Shown: piece by piece, positions 56,389-64,000 of the stretch
How positions within the stretch are numbered: position 1 is the stretch's first letter
Layout of the letters: every line of letters begins with the position of its first letter
From: Crocinitomicaceae bacterium
GTDB lineage: Bacteria > Bacteroidota > Bacteroidia > Flavobacteriales_D > Crocinitomicaceae
Length of the DNA: 64,000 nt
Direction of reading: 5' to 3'
Assembly (NCBI GenBank): GCA_024643545.1
Contig: JAHEMR010000004.1
Span: forward strand, 1-64,000
Notes under the pieces: model-generated
What the model saw: the letters and a program-made list of their open reading frames with translations, nothing else
Databases searched by the model: none
What the model was told of the DNA's origin: nothing
Made by a program: the position numbers and the translations under genes

Positions 56389-57645
56389 ATGAGTGTAGAT
56401 TTTATGATCATTCTCATTTCGATTTTAGCTTCTGCTTTCTTTTCAGCAATGGAGTTAGCTTTCCTTTCATCGAACAGATTGAGGATTGAAGTAATGAAAA
56501 AAAATCAATCACTTAAGAGTAGAATTATTGTGCTTTTCTTTCACAAAGAATCGACGATGATTGCCTCCCTTTTGATGGGAAATAATATTGCGCTTGTAAT
56601 GTATGGTATTGCATCTGCTCGGGTGCTGAATCAGTTCTTTATTGGACTGGGAATTGAGGATGAAGTGTTATTATTAGTAATGCAAACGATTGCTTCAACA
56701 ATAATCGTTCTTGTCACAGCTGAGTTTCTACCAAAAGCACTCGTGCAACTTAATCCAAATCGCTTCCTAGATGTAACCCTCGCTCCCATGCTCGTCTTGT
56801 ACATCATTTTGTACCTGCCGACACAATTTGTTTTGTTCTTTAGTTACATCATTTTGAAATTGTTCGGTTCTAACCAAGAACAATCCGCACGCGTTTTTTC
56901 GAAGGTGGATTTGGAACATTACGTAGATGAATTAAGTGCGCGCATTAAAGATGAAGAAGAATTTAGCAATGAAATGCTCATTCTTAGAAATGCGCTCGAT
57001 TTTACAAACATCAAAGCGCGCGATTGCATGATTCCACGCACAGAAATAATTGGAGTGGAAATTGAAGACGACATTGAAGAAGTGAAGGAATTATTGATCA
57101 CAAAAGGACTGTCAAAATTGATTGTTTACCGTGACGATATTGACAATATCATTGGATATGTACACTCGTTTGATTTATTCTCCCAACCAAAATCGATCAA
57201 ACAAATATTAAAACCTATTTCATTCGTGCCGACCGTGATTTCCGGCAAAGAATTATTAGAGAAATTCACCAAACAAGCAGGAAGTTTTGCTGTCGTTACG
57301 GACGAGTACGGTGGTACAGCAGGGATCATCACATTGGAAGATGTTATCGAAGAAATTTTCGGTGAAATTGAAGATGAACACGACAAAGAAATTTGGTTAG
57401 AAGAGAAAATTAATAACAATGAGTTTTTATTCTCCGCTCGAATCGATATCGACTACCTCAATGAAACATTCAAACTCTCGTTGGAAGAATCAGACGAATA
57501 CGATACCCTCGCAGGATTAATCATTCACCACATCGAATCCATTCCAACACAAGGAGATAGCGTTCAACTCGAGAAATACCGACTTGTAGTGGAAGAAGTA
57601 AGTGATCGAAAAATCGAAACCGTTAGACTCTTTATTGAATCGTGA
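56389..57645 (+). CDS. CNNM/CBS/CorC-domain membrane protein (hemolysin C-like)
   Basis: 418 residues. The CNNM transmembrane domain (about 1-180; ASAFFSAMELAFLSSNRLRIE) is followed by a CBS pair (about 215-330; RDCMIPRTEIIGVEI, VVTDEYGGTAGIITLEDVIEEIFG) and a CorC-HlyC C-terminal domain (about 345-418). Members are linked to magnesium/cobalt homeostasis; GldE in gliding bacteria belongs here too, but sequence alone does not show that. Overlaps the next gene by 1 base. Confidence 0.9.
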   Translation: MSVDFMIILISILASAFFSAMELAFLSSNRLRIEVMKKNQSLKSRIIVLFFHKESTMIASLLMGNNIALVMYGIASARVLNQFFIGLGIEDEVLLLVMQTIASTIIVLVTAEFLPKALVQLNPNRFLDVTLAPMLVLYIILYLPTQFVLFFSYIILKLFGSNQEQSARVFSKVDLEHYVDELSARIKDEEEFSNEMLILRNALDFTNIKARDCMIPRTEIIGVEIEDDIEEVKELLITKGLSKLIVYRDDIDNIIGYVHSFDLFSQPKSIKQILKPISFVPTVISGKELLEKFTKQAGSFAVVTDEYGGTAGIITLEDVIEEIFGEIEDEHDKEIWLEEKINNNEFLFSARIDIDYLNETFKLSLEESDEYDTLAGLIIHHIESIPTQGDSVQLEKYRLVVEEVSDRKIETVRLFIES

Positions 57646-58475
57646 TGAAGAACACGCTTGGACTACTTATCTTATTTTTAAGTTCATTCGTCTCAGCACA
57701 AACAGACTACCCACTTCCATCTGAATTATCAGAAATATCTGGTTTAGAAAAATGGAATGATTCAACCTTAATAGCCATTAACGATGGTGGTAACGAACCG
57801 ATACTTTTTTTACTCAACTTAAGCGGACAAATTATCCGTAAAATAAGTGTCACAAATGCGTTCAACATCGACTGGGAAGCACTCGCAATAGACGATAACT
57901 TCATCTACATTGGCGACATTGGAAACAATATGAATGAGCGAAAAGATTTATGCATTTACCGTGTGAACCGAAGCGAAATAATCCATTCTAGGTCAGTCAT
58001 TGCCGAGAAAATGAACATTTCCTATAAAGAACAAAGGGCATTTCCCCCACTGAGCAACGAACGACATTTCGATGCCGAAGCCATGACTTTTTTTGAAGGT
58101 CAACTCTGGATTTTTACAAAAAACAGTACCAAGCCTTTCGATGGACTTTCCTTTATTTATATGGTGCAATTTGAAGCGAATAAAACGAAAACACTATCCA
58201 AAGTGACCGAATTAAAATTGAATAGAACATCCTTTTTAAAAGATGCCATCACAAGTGCGTGCACACAAAACAATTCAATCATTCTTACAACGTATAACCG
58301 AATGATCAAATTGGAATTCCCAAAACAAGGAATGACAAAATCAAACCTATATTTCTATCCACACATCCAACAGGTGGAATCATGTGTGTCGATTGATCCG
58401 CGTACCTTTTTCATTTCAAGCGAAAAAAATAAATTTCTAGGTCCTGCAAAATTTACTAAACTTCAATTACCATGA
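57645..58475 (+). CDS. exported propeller-like protein, function unknown
   Basis: 276 residues from the ATG at 57645 (a GTG precedes it). The signal peptide ends ...SFVSAQ. Repeating strand units such as ISGLEKWNDSTLIAINDGG, IDWEALAIDDNFIYIGDIGNN and FDAEAMTFFEGQLWIFTKN suggest a SdiA-regulated-type beta-propeller, but no family is firmly set. Translation probably coupled to the CNNM gene (TGATG) and to the HAD gene (4-base overlap). Confidence 0.75.
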   Translation: MKNTLGLLILFLSSFVSAQTDYPLPSELSEISGLEKWNDSTLIAINDGGNEPILFLLNLSGQIIRKISVTNAFNIDWEALAIDDNFIYIGDIGNNMNERKDLCIYRVNRSEIIHSRSVIAEKMNISYKEQRAFPPLSNERHFDAEAMTFFEGQLWIFTKNSTKPFDGLSFIYMVQFEANKTKTLSKVTELKLNRTSFLKDAITSACTQNNSIILTTYNRMIKLEFPKQGMTKSNLYFYPHIQQVESCVSIDPRTFFISSEKNKFLGPAKFTKLQLP

Positions 58476-59134
58476 TTCATTTATCCAAGTACGAAGCGGT
58501 AATTTTCGATATGGATGGAGTGCTCATCGATTCAGAACCACTGTGGAAAATCGCGATGGAGGAAGTGTTTCATTCCTTGGGATCCACATTAACCAAAGCG
58601 GACTTTCAGAAAACAGTTGGACTACGCATCGATGAAGTAGTTCACTTTTGGAATAAACATGAAAATTGGGGTGTAGAAAATGAACAAGATGTGGAAGAGG
58701 CTATTATCGTGAAAATGATTGAACTCATTTCGAAAAATGCATCGCCACTTTCAGGTGTAATCGAAACACTTGAATATTTAAAAAAAGCTGGATTAAAAAT
58801 TGGACTTGGAACATCTTCCTCAAGCAGACTTATTCAAGTTGTGCTCTCTGAATTAAATATTGCTCACTTTTTCAACTTCACACACTCCGCAGAGACAGAA
58901 GCATTTGGAAAACCTCATCCGGCTGTTTACCTCACCGTTGCAGAACAACTGAATGTTTCACCAAATAATTGTTTAGTCATTGAAGATTCGTTTAATGGCG
59001 TCATTGCTGGACTTGCAGCAAAGATGAAAGTAGTTTGCATTCCTGAAAAAACCCATTTCCCTAATCCTCGTTTGTCCGTTGCTGATTTTCATTTCGAAAC
59101 GATGAATGAATTCTTATTGGAAATACAGAAATAG
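58472..59134 (+). CDS. HAD-family sugar phosphatase (beta-phosphoglucomutase/HxpB-like)
   Basis: 220 residues. HAD motif I FDMDGVLIDSEP (D13, D15), motif II GTSSSSR, motif III lysine in FGKPHPAVY and motif IV EDSFNG. Similar to hexitol phosphatase and 2-deoxyglucose-6-phosphatase subgroup. The exact substrate is uncertain. Confidence 0.9.
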   Translation: MIHLSKYEAVIFDMDGVLIDSEPLWKIAMEEVFHSLGSTLTKADFQKTVGLRIDEVVHFWNKHENWGVENEQDVEEAIIVKMIELISKNASPLSGVIETLEYLKKAGLKIGLGTSSSSRLIQVVLSELNIAHFFNFTHSAETEAFGKPHPAVYLTVAEQLNVSPNNCLVIEDSFNGVIAGLAAKMKVVCIPEKTHFPNPRLSVADFHFETMNEFLLEIQK

Positions 59135-59161
59135 AACAGAGCTCCATTTAGAATGCTTTTG

Positions 59162-59169
59162 TATTTTTG
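59162..59169 (+). promoter_or_regulatory. candidate -7 box of ruvB
   Basis: TATTTTTG fits TAnnTTTG, ending 6 bases before the ATG. An AGGAG sequence (59171-59175) overlaps that gap. Confidence 0.4.
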
Positions 59170-59175
59170 TAGGAG

Positions 59176-60198
59176 ATGGAAGATTCTTTTGATTACAGAG
59201 ACGAAGCAGCACAAAATGGCGAACAGGAAATTGATAAAGTCCTGCGCCCCAAAACACTCAGTGATTTCGCTGGACAACCAACCGTTGTCGAAAATCTTGA
59301 AGTCTTTGTACGCGCCGCACAATTAAGAAACGAGCCACTCGATCACGTTTTGCTACATGGTCCTCCTGGACTCGGGAAAACAACCTTAGCAAATATCATT
59401 GCCAACGAACTTGGCGTTGGATTCAAAGTGACTTCTGGTCCTGTATTAGATAAAGCCGGTGACTTAGCCGGACTCCTTACAAACCTCGGAGTAGGTGACG
59501 TTTTATTTATTGATGAAATTCACCGTTTGAGTCCAGTTATTGAAGAATACTTGTATTCCGCCATGGAAGATTATGTCATCGACATCATGTTGGATTCCGG
59601 AGCAAATGCACGTAGCATTCAAATCAACCTGAATCCATTTACATTAATCGGTGCCACAACTCGATCTGGATTGCTCACCTCTCCACTTCGTGCACGATTT
59701 GGTATCAATTCACGTTTGGAATACTACGATTCAAAAACACTTACTTCCATCGTTGAACGTTCAGCTCATTTACTACACATTGAAATAGATGAAGCCGCAG
59801 CGTATAAAATCTCCAGTAGAAGCCGAGGTACACCGAGAATTGCAAATGCACTCCTTCGTCGCGTAAGAGACTTTGCACAAATCAAAGGAAGTGGTAAAAT
59901 TGATGAAGAAATCACCGAATTTGCTTTAAAAGCACTGAATGTCGATGAAAACGGATTAGATGAAATGGACATCCGTATCCTGAAAGTCATCATCGATAAA
60001 TTTAGCGGTGGTCCTGTCGGACTTTCGACCATTGCTACTGCGATCGGTGAAAATGCAGGAACTCTTGAGGAAGTATATGAACCCTTCCTGATTCAAGAAG
60101 GATTCCTTATGAGGACACCTCGAGGTAGAAAAGCAACAGAAAAAACCTATCGTCACCTTGGAAAAGACATTGGTTGGACTCAAGGCGGACTTTTCTAA
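59176..60198 (+). CDS. ruvB: Holliday junction branch migration helicase RuvB
   Basis: 340 residues. AAA+ motor with Walker [10 protein letters not shown] (62-70), Walker B FIDEIHR, sensor 1 GATTRSG, arginine finger region, and a C-terminal winged helix ([27 protein letters not shown]). Starts just after AGGAG, one of the few clear purine-rich ribosome-binding sites in the window. Confidence 0.98.
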   Translation: MEDSFDYRDEAAQNGEQEIDKVLRPKTLSDFAGQPTVVENLEVFVRAAQLRNEPLDHVLLHGPPGLGKTTLANIIANELGVGFKVTSGPVLDKAGDLAGLLTNLGVGDVLFIDEIHRLSPVIEEYLYSAMEDYVIDIMLDSGANARSIQINLNPFTLIGATTRSGLLTSPLRARFGINSRLEYYDSKTLTSIVERSAHLLHIEIDEAAAYKISSRSRGTPRIANALLRRVRDFAQIKGSGKIDEEITEFALKALNVDENGLDEMDIRILKVIIDKFSGGPVGLSTIATAIGENAGTLEEVYEPFLIQEGFLMRTPRGRKATEKTYRHLGKDIGWTQGGLF

Positions 60199-60209
60199 TC
60201 TTGCCACCG

Positions 60210-61130
60210 GTGGATTACAAGAAGCGCATCACCAATAAAGCATACGAACTTGGCTTTTTTCATGTTGGTTTTTCCAAAGCTGACTTTTTGGAAGAAGAGG
60301 CACCTCGGCTAGAAAACTGGCTAAACAAAAATCACCACGGTGAAATGGCCTATATGGCCAATCATTTTGATAAAAGACTTGATCCACGGTTATTAGTTGA
60401 TGACGCAAAAACGGTCATTTCCCTGCTGTTCAACTATTACACCGACCAACAACAAAGCGATCCCGAAGCGCCAAAAATCTCAAAATACGCCTACGGAGAA
60501 GATTACCACCATGTCATTAAGGACAAATTAAAAGAGCTGATTGCATTCATTCGATTAGAAGTCGGCGAAGTGAATGGACGCGGATTTGTCGATTCGGCTC
60601 CGGTAATGGACAAAGCTTGGGCAAAGAAAGCTGGACTAGGTTGGATTGGAAAAAACAGCAATTTGATTCATCCGAAAAAAGGAAGTTTCTTTTTCATTGC
60701 GGATTTAATTATTGACTTGCAACTAGAGGCCGATGGCCCGATAAAAGATTATTGTGGCACCTGCACTCGATGCATTGATGCCTGTCCAACCGATGCAATC
60801 ATTGAGCCTTATGTCGTCAACGGTTCAAAGTGCATTTCCTATTTAACCATCGAATTAAAGGATGAGTTATTACCAAAAGAATTTGAAGGGAAAATGGACA
60901 ACTGGATGTTCGGTTGTGATATTTGTCAGGATGTTTGTCCATGGAATCGGTTTTCAGTTCTCCACAACGAAGAACGATTTGAACCTCATCCCGATTTACT
61001 CGATTTAAAAAAACAAGATTGGTTGGATCTTCAAGAAGAAGGATTTCAATTATTGTTTCAAAAAAGCCCCGTTAAACGAACAAAGTTTCAAGGGCTAAAA
61101 CGAAACATATCCTTCCTGAAAATACCATAG
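60210..61130 (+). CDS. queG: epoxyqueuosine reductase
   Basis: 306 residues. Cobalamin-dependent [4Fe-4S] enzyme that reduces epoxyqueuosine to queuosine in tRNA. Two clusters are visible: C182-x2-C185-x2-C188-x3-C192 ([11 protein letters not shown]) and C236-x2-C239-x3-C243 (CDICQDVC). The frame extends to a TTG inside ruvB, but GTG at 60210, 12 bases past the ruvB stop, gives a normal start. Needs cobalamin, which fits the BtuFCD-like system only as a loose inference. Confidence 0.92.
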   Translation: MDYKKRITNKAYELGFFHVGFSKADFLEEEAPRLENWLNKNHHGEMAYMANHFDKRLDPRLLVDDAKTVISLLFNYYTDQQQSDPEAPKISKYAYGEDYHHVIKDKLKELIAFIRLEVGEVNGRGFVDSAPVMDKAWAKKAGLGWIGKNSNLIHPKKGSFFFIADLIIDLQLEADGPIKDYCGTCTRCIDACPTDAIIEPYVVNGSKCISYLTIELKDELLPKEFEGKMDNWMFGCDICQDVCPWNRFSVLHNEERFEPHPDLLDLKKQDWLDLQEEGFQLLFQKSPVKRTKFQGLKRNISFLKIP

Positions 61131-61191
61131 TTTTCACGCATCACTTGTTGAAAATTCTAATTGGAAAGGTATTTTCATCCGAGTAAGTTTT

Positions 61192-61199
61192 TAACTTTG
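61192..61199 (+). promoter_or_regulatory. candidate -7 box before kmo
   Basis: TAACTTTG fits TAnnTTTG, 50 bases before the ATG. Confidence 0.4.
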
Positions 61200-61249
61200 T
61201 TCAGTACGAGAAAAGTCAGCTCAAACATACATTACCTTAACGATTTGAA

Positions 61250-62611
61250 ATGGAAAAGAAAAAAGAAGTCATCATTATTGGAGCTGGATTAGTTGGTTCT
61301 CTTTGGGCAGTTTACTTGTCAAAAGCAGGATATAATGTCACCATTTATGAAAGACGTTCAGATATTCGAAAAGCTGAAATAAGCGCAGGGAAATCCATCA
61401 ATTTGGCGCTTTCTGTTCGCGGATGGACCGCTTTAGATGCTGTTGGAGTTGGTGATGAAATCCGTAAAATTGGAATTCCAATGTATGGTCGTATGATGCA
61501 TGACATGCAAGGAAATTTGACCTATCAACCTTATGGAAAAGAAGGTCAAGCGATTTATTCGATTTCGAGAGGTCGCACCAATGCTGTAATGATGGACATG
61601 GCCGAAAAACATGGAGATGCAACCATTCATTACAACCACGAATGCAAAAAAGTAGACCTGAAAGCTGGAATTGTTACCCTGACTAATACCTTGACAAACG
61701 AAGAGTTCACTGTACAAGCGGATCTCGTTTTTGGCGTTGATGGTGCTTTTTCTGCGGTACGATATAATTCTTTTCAAAAAATTAACCGCTTCAATTATAG
61801 TCAGAATTTTGTTGCAGACGGATACCGTGAGATTTTATTACCTGCAAATGCTGACGGTTCATACAAAATGGACAAAAACGCTTTGCATATTTGGCCACGA
61901 GGACGTTTCATGTTAATGGCAATGGCGAACGAAGATGGATCGTTTACATGTACCTTATTCATGCCACACGAAGGCGGAGAAAACGCATTTGACAAACTCA
62001 CTTCACGCGATGCGGTGAATAACTTCTTTCAAACGACTTTCCCGGATTTCTACGAAATGATGCCTAACATCGCTGACGCGTGGGACGATCATCCATTATC
62101 AAATTTAGCCATCATTCGTTGTTATCCTTGGTCACATGGAAAAGTTGCCTTGATGGGAGATGCGGCACATGCTACTGTTCCTTTCTACGGACAAGGAATG
62201 AATGCAGGTTTTGAAGATTGTACGGTGATGAATCGACTCATGCACAAACACAACCATGATTGGGATGCCATCTTCGAAGAATATAGCATCGAACGCAAAC
62301 CGGATGGTGATGCATTACAAGATTTGTCTTTGGACAATTATTTCGTTATGCGCGATTATGTTGCCGATCCAGAATTCCTATTGAGAAAAAAAATTGAAGC
62401 GAAATTTAGTGACTTACATCCTGACCGCTGGTTGCCTTTATATTCTCAAGTAACATTTAGCAACATTCGATACAGTGAAGCCTATAAACAAGGAAAGGTT
62501 CAAAGCGATATAATGGATGAAGTGATGGCGTTGCCGAACATTGAAACGGAATGGGACTCAAAAATTGTCATGGATATTCTTTTGGAAAAAAGCGCTGACT
62601 TTAAATTCTAA
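61250..62611 (+). CDS. kmo: kynurenine 3-monooxygenase
   Basis: 453 residues. FAD enzyme hydroxylating kynurenine to 3-hydroxykynurenine in tryptophan breakdown. GxGxxG dinucleotide motif GAGLVG near 12-17, KSINLALSVRGWTAL, and the second FAD-binding motif GDAAHATVPFYGQGMNAGFED. No kynU, haaO or tdo gene is near; they may be elsewhere. Likely shares a transcript with the next gene (2-base gap). Confidence 0.94.
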   Translation: MEKKKEVIIIGAGLVGSLWAVYLSKAGYNVTIYERRSDIRKAEISAGKSINLALSVRGWTALDAVGVGDEIRKIGIPMYGRMMHDMQGNLTYQPYGKEGQAIYSISRGRTNAVMMDMAEKHGDATIHYNHECKKVDLKAGIVTLTNTLTNEEFTVQADLVFGVDGAFSAVRYNSFQKINRFNYSQNFVADGYREILLPANADGSYKMDKNALHIWPRGRFMLMAMANEDGSFTCTLFMPHEGGENAFDKLTSRDAVNNFFQTTFPDFYEMMPNIADAWDDHPLSNLAIIRCYPWSHGKVALMGDAAHATVPFYGQGMNAGFEDCTVMNRLMHKHNHDWDAIFEEYSIERKPDGDALQDLSLDNYFVMRDYVADPEFLLRKKIEAKFSDLHPDRWLPLYSQVTFSNIRYSEAYKQGKVQSDIMDEVMALPNIETEWDSKIVMDILLEKSADFKF

Positions 62612-62613
62612 GC

Positions 62614-63513
62614 ATGAAAAAAATCTTGTTCTTTCTGCCTCTTTTGTGTTCATCGCTTGTTTTTTCGCAAGGTGGATTCGAAAAGTCTAAAAAAAAGGGA
62701 AATGATTACATGGTGGTGAGCAATCACGGTATTCAATTTTCAATCGGACCAACCTACTCTTTTCACACCAAACCTATTCTTGGTGAATTAACGGCGTCGA
62801 ATGGAGCTCGTGGAAATTACAGTATAACCCCAGAGAGCAAATTGGGCTTTTATGCGGAGTTCGGAATGGTTCATTTTCCAAAGTGGAAAGGGACTCCTAT
62901 CAAAGCATTAAAGAAAAGCCGAATCATTGACTATTTCGATTGGGGAATTGGATACAGCATGATCCGAGGTACTGAAAACACGGAAATCACGTATAAAAAT
63001 GCTTTTGGCGATGTCACTAGTTCTCAAAACGAATATGGACAACTAAAAAACGGATACGTATACGGACGATATAGTGCACACTCATTGGTTTACTTTGGGA
63101 AAAAGAAAATTGTTAAAGTGAGGAAACACTTTATCGACAATAGCATTGGTTTTCAATTTACCTATTGTGCTTCGCCAGACGACACTTCCTATTCGAACCT
63201 GTTTTATCCGAATTTAGCACCTCGTAATTACCAAGGATTGACTGAAGAAAAACTGGCAGGTCAATTTGTGTATAGTTTGGGACTTGGAATTCGCTTGAAT
63301 AAAGCATGGATGTTCGTTCCAAGTGTTACATTACCCATTGTTACAGTGAAAAATTGGGACGGATTTAACGCCTATTTTGATTGGTATTCTTCCGGATATT
63401 GGCCCATTCAAGCACAAGTGAAATTCATTAAACTTTTTGAAAAACCAAACAAGTGTGGTGTCTACAGTACACCGGAAGACAAAGAGATGCAGAAGCAATA
63501 TGACATGCAATAG
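62614..63513 (+). CDS. exported protein, probable outer membrane, function unknown
   Basis: 299 residues. The signal peptide ends ...SLVFSQ. Beta-strand-like body with glycine- and tyrosine-rich segments (FSIGPTYSFHTKP, GLGIRLNKAWMFVPSV) and a long charged end. Resembles a small outer membrane beta-barrel; no family recognised. Starts right after kmo (2 bases). Confidence 0.7.
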   Translation: MKKILFFLPLLCSSLVFSQGGFEKSKKKGNDYMVVSNHGIQFSIGPTYSFHTKPILGELTASNGARGNYSITPESKLGFYAEFGMVHFPKWKGTPIKALKKSRIIDYFDWGIGYSMIRGTENTEITYKNAFGDVTSSQNEYGQLKNGYVYGRYSAHSLVYFGKKKIVKVRKHFIDNSIGFQFTYCASPDDTSYSNLFYPNLAPRNYQGLTEEKLAGQFVYSLGLGIRLNKAWMFVPSVTLPIVTVKNWDGFNAYFDWYSSGYWPIQAQVKFIKLFEKPNKCGVYSTPEDKEMQKQYDMQ

Positions 63514-63519
63514 TAATTG

Positions 63520-64000
63520 CTAAGACTTCCAATTCTTTAGAATTAATTTCGGTAATTTCTTGCGGAATCGCTTCATCACAGAATCACGGTCAGAAACGTT
63601 TCCACATTTCAACAAACTACGTCCTATCAATTGATTATTCAAATCAAAAAAGGTGAATTCAAACGTAACAGAGGTGGCTTCATCTCTGTAAATGTGGTAA
63701 ATACTCGTCATCTCCAACATGTCTTTAAACGTGGTTTTAGCCTCAGATGGCTTGAATTTACGGTCGTACCCGCGAACAGATAAGACAACGTATGCATCTA
63801 TTCCTTTTGATTTTATGACGTTTCTAATGGAATCATTGATGATATTCCCAAGTGATTCTCCTTGCTTTAAAAAATTAAAAGAAGGAAAGGCTTTGTATCC
63901 ATTTTGCTGCAGTATTTCTACCAAATTCAACTCCATGGCATATCGATCCTCAGACTTGTCAAATTGACCGATAACTAGGGCATTCTTAAACTTGATTTGT
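63520..64000 (-). CDS. partial gene, cut by the right edge; function unknown
   Basis: The reading frame is open from the stop at 63520 to the end of the window; an ATG at 63936 lies inside it, but the residues upstream (KNALVIGQFDKSEDRYAMEL) are protein-like and no stop occurs, so the true start is beyond 64000. Visible part is about 160 residues. YKAFPSFNFLKQGESLGNII, DAYVVLSVRGYDRKF and VTFEFTFFDLNNQLIGRS suggest a small periplasmic or lipoprotein-type domain of the kind that tests for age or ordering of filaments, but no family is claimed. Convergent with the previous gene, 6 bases apart. Confidence 0.65.
   Translation of the reverse strand, partial: QIKFKNALVIGQFDKSEDRYAMELNLVEILQQNGYKAFPSFNFLKQGESLGNIINDSIRNVIKSKGIDAYVVLSVRGYDRKFKPSEAKTTFKDMLEMTSIYHIYRDEATSVTFEFTFFDLNNQLIGRSLLKCGNVSDRDSVMKRFRKKLPKLILKNWKS

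Noticed and set aside
1..64000. Prophage, integron, restriction-modification, toxin-antitoxin or other defence genes
   Set aside because: No recognisable integrase, transposase, methylase, nuclease or toxin gene was found.

Overview
The window reads as a contiguous piece of a low-GC Bacteroidota chromosome, most likely Flavobacteriales. The evidence is type IX secretion and gliding genes (gldF, gldG, a PorV/PorQ-family protein), one cargo protein each with a type A and a type B T9SS sorting domain, DUF5686 and carboxypeptidase-regulatory proteins, short exports ending in ...AQ or ...SQ, and promoter boxes of the TAnnTTTG class. Placement near Crocinitomicaceae/Fluviicola is an inference from overall gene style. 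Most of the window is core genome. I see no prophage, integron, CRISPR array or complete insertion sequence.

Layout. 1-2.1 kb: a palindromic repeat, then pckA with its terminator. 2.2-8.9 kb: a secreted serine hydrolase with a clipped GH3 segment, then a tightly overlapping four-gene minus-strand operon (RimB-like protease, RimK ATP-grasp ligase, aspartoacylase-like deacylase, secreted M14 peptidase). 8.9-17 kb: TonB-dependent receptor, NarL-type regulator, Sua5, rpmE2, an LpxD-like acyltransferase paired with a GAF-SpoIIE phosphatase, and a PorV/PorQ-family protein. 17-21.4 kb: pssA-purS-aldehyde dehydrogenase, a coiled-coil membrane protein and a crotonase. 21.4-25.6 kb: the translation block rplM-rpsI-rpsB-tsf-pyrH-frr with promoter and terminators.

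25.6-31.2 kb (minus strand): a three-gene BtuFCD/FecBCD-like uptake system following panB, then phoH-purC. 31.3-38.3 kb (plus): SAM hydroxide adenosyltransferase, ABM protein, cold-shock protein, then gldF-gldG-DUF4340-like and a membrane sulfatase/phosphoethanolamine-transferase-like protein. 38.3-46.4 kb: PhoD-like phosphatase, a 1249-residue PKD-repeat protein with a type B sorting domain, a small lipoprotein, a 445-base non-coding stretch, and a BNR-type repeat protein with a type A sorting domain. 46.6-54.4 kb: tRNA-Phe, then the envelope cluster coaX-outer membrane protein-lptC-small membrane protein-DUF5686, with lspA and a cysteine-poor DksA on the other strand, and DUF6427. 54.4-64 kb: purQ-purD, CNNM/CBS protein, a propeller-like exported protein, HAD phosphatase, ruvB, queG, kmo, an exported protein, and a gene cut by the right edge.

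Themes. Purine synthesis is spread over purS, purC and purQ-purD with purL elsewhere. Envelope biogenesis is heavily represented (pssA, LpxD-like, lptC, lspA, DUF5686, T9SS parts). Seven convergent gene pairs end within 6 bases of each other or overlap. Several plus-strand genes carry a TAnnTTTG-like box only 4-6 bases before the start codon, suggesting near-leaderless mRNAs. No clearly new defence or mobile system was found; the best candidate for an under-described system is the RimB-RimK-deacylase-M14 operon.
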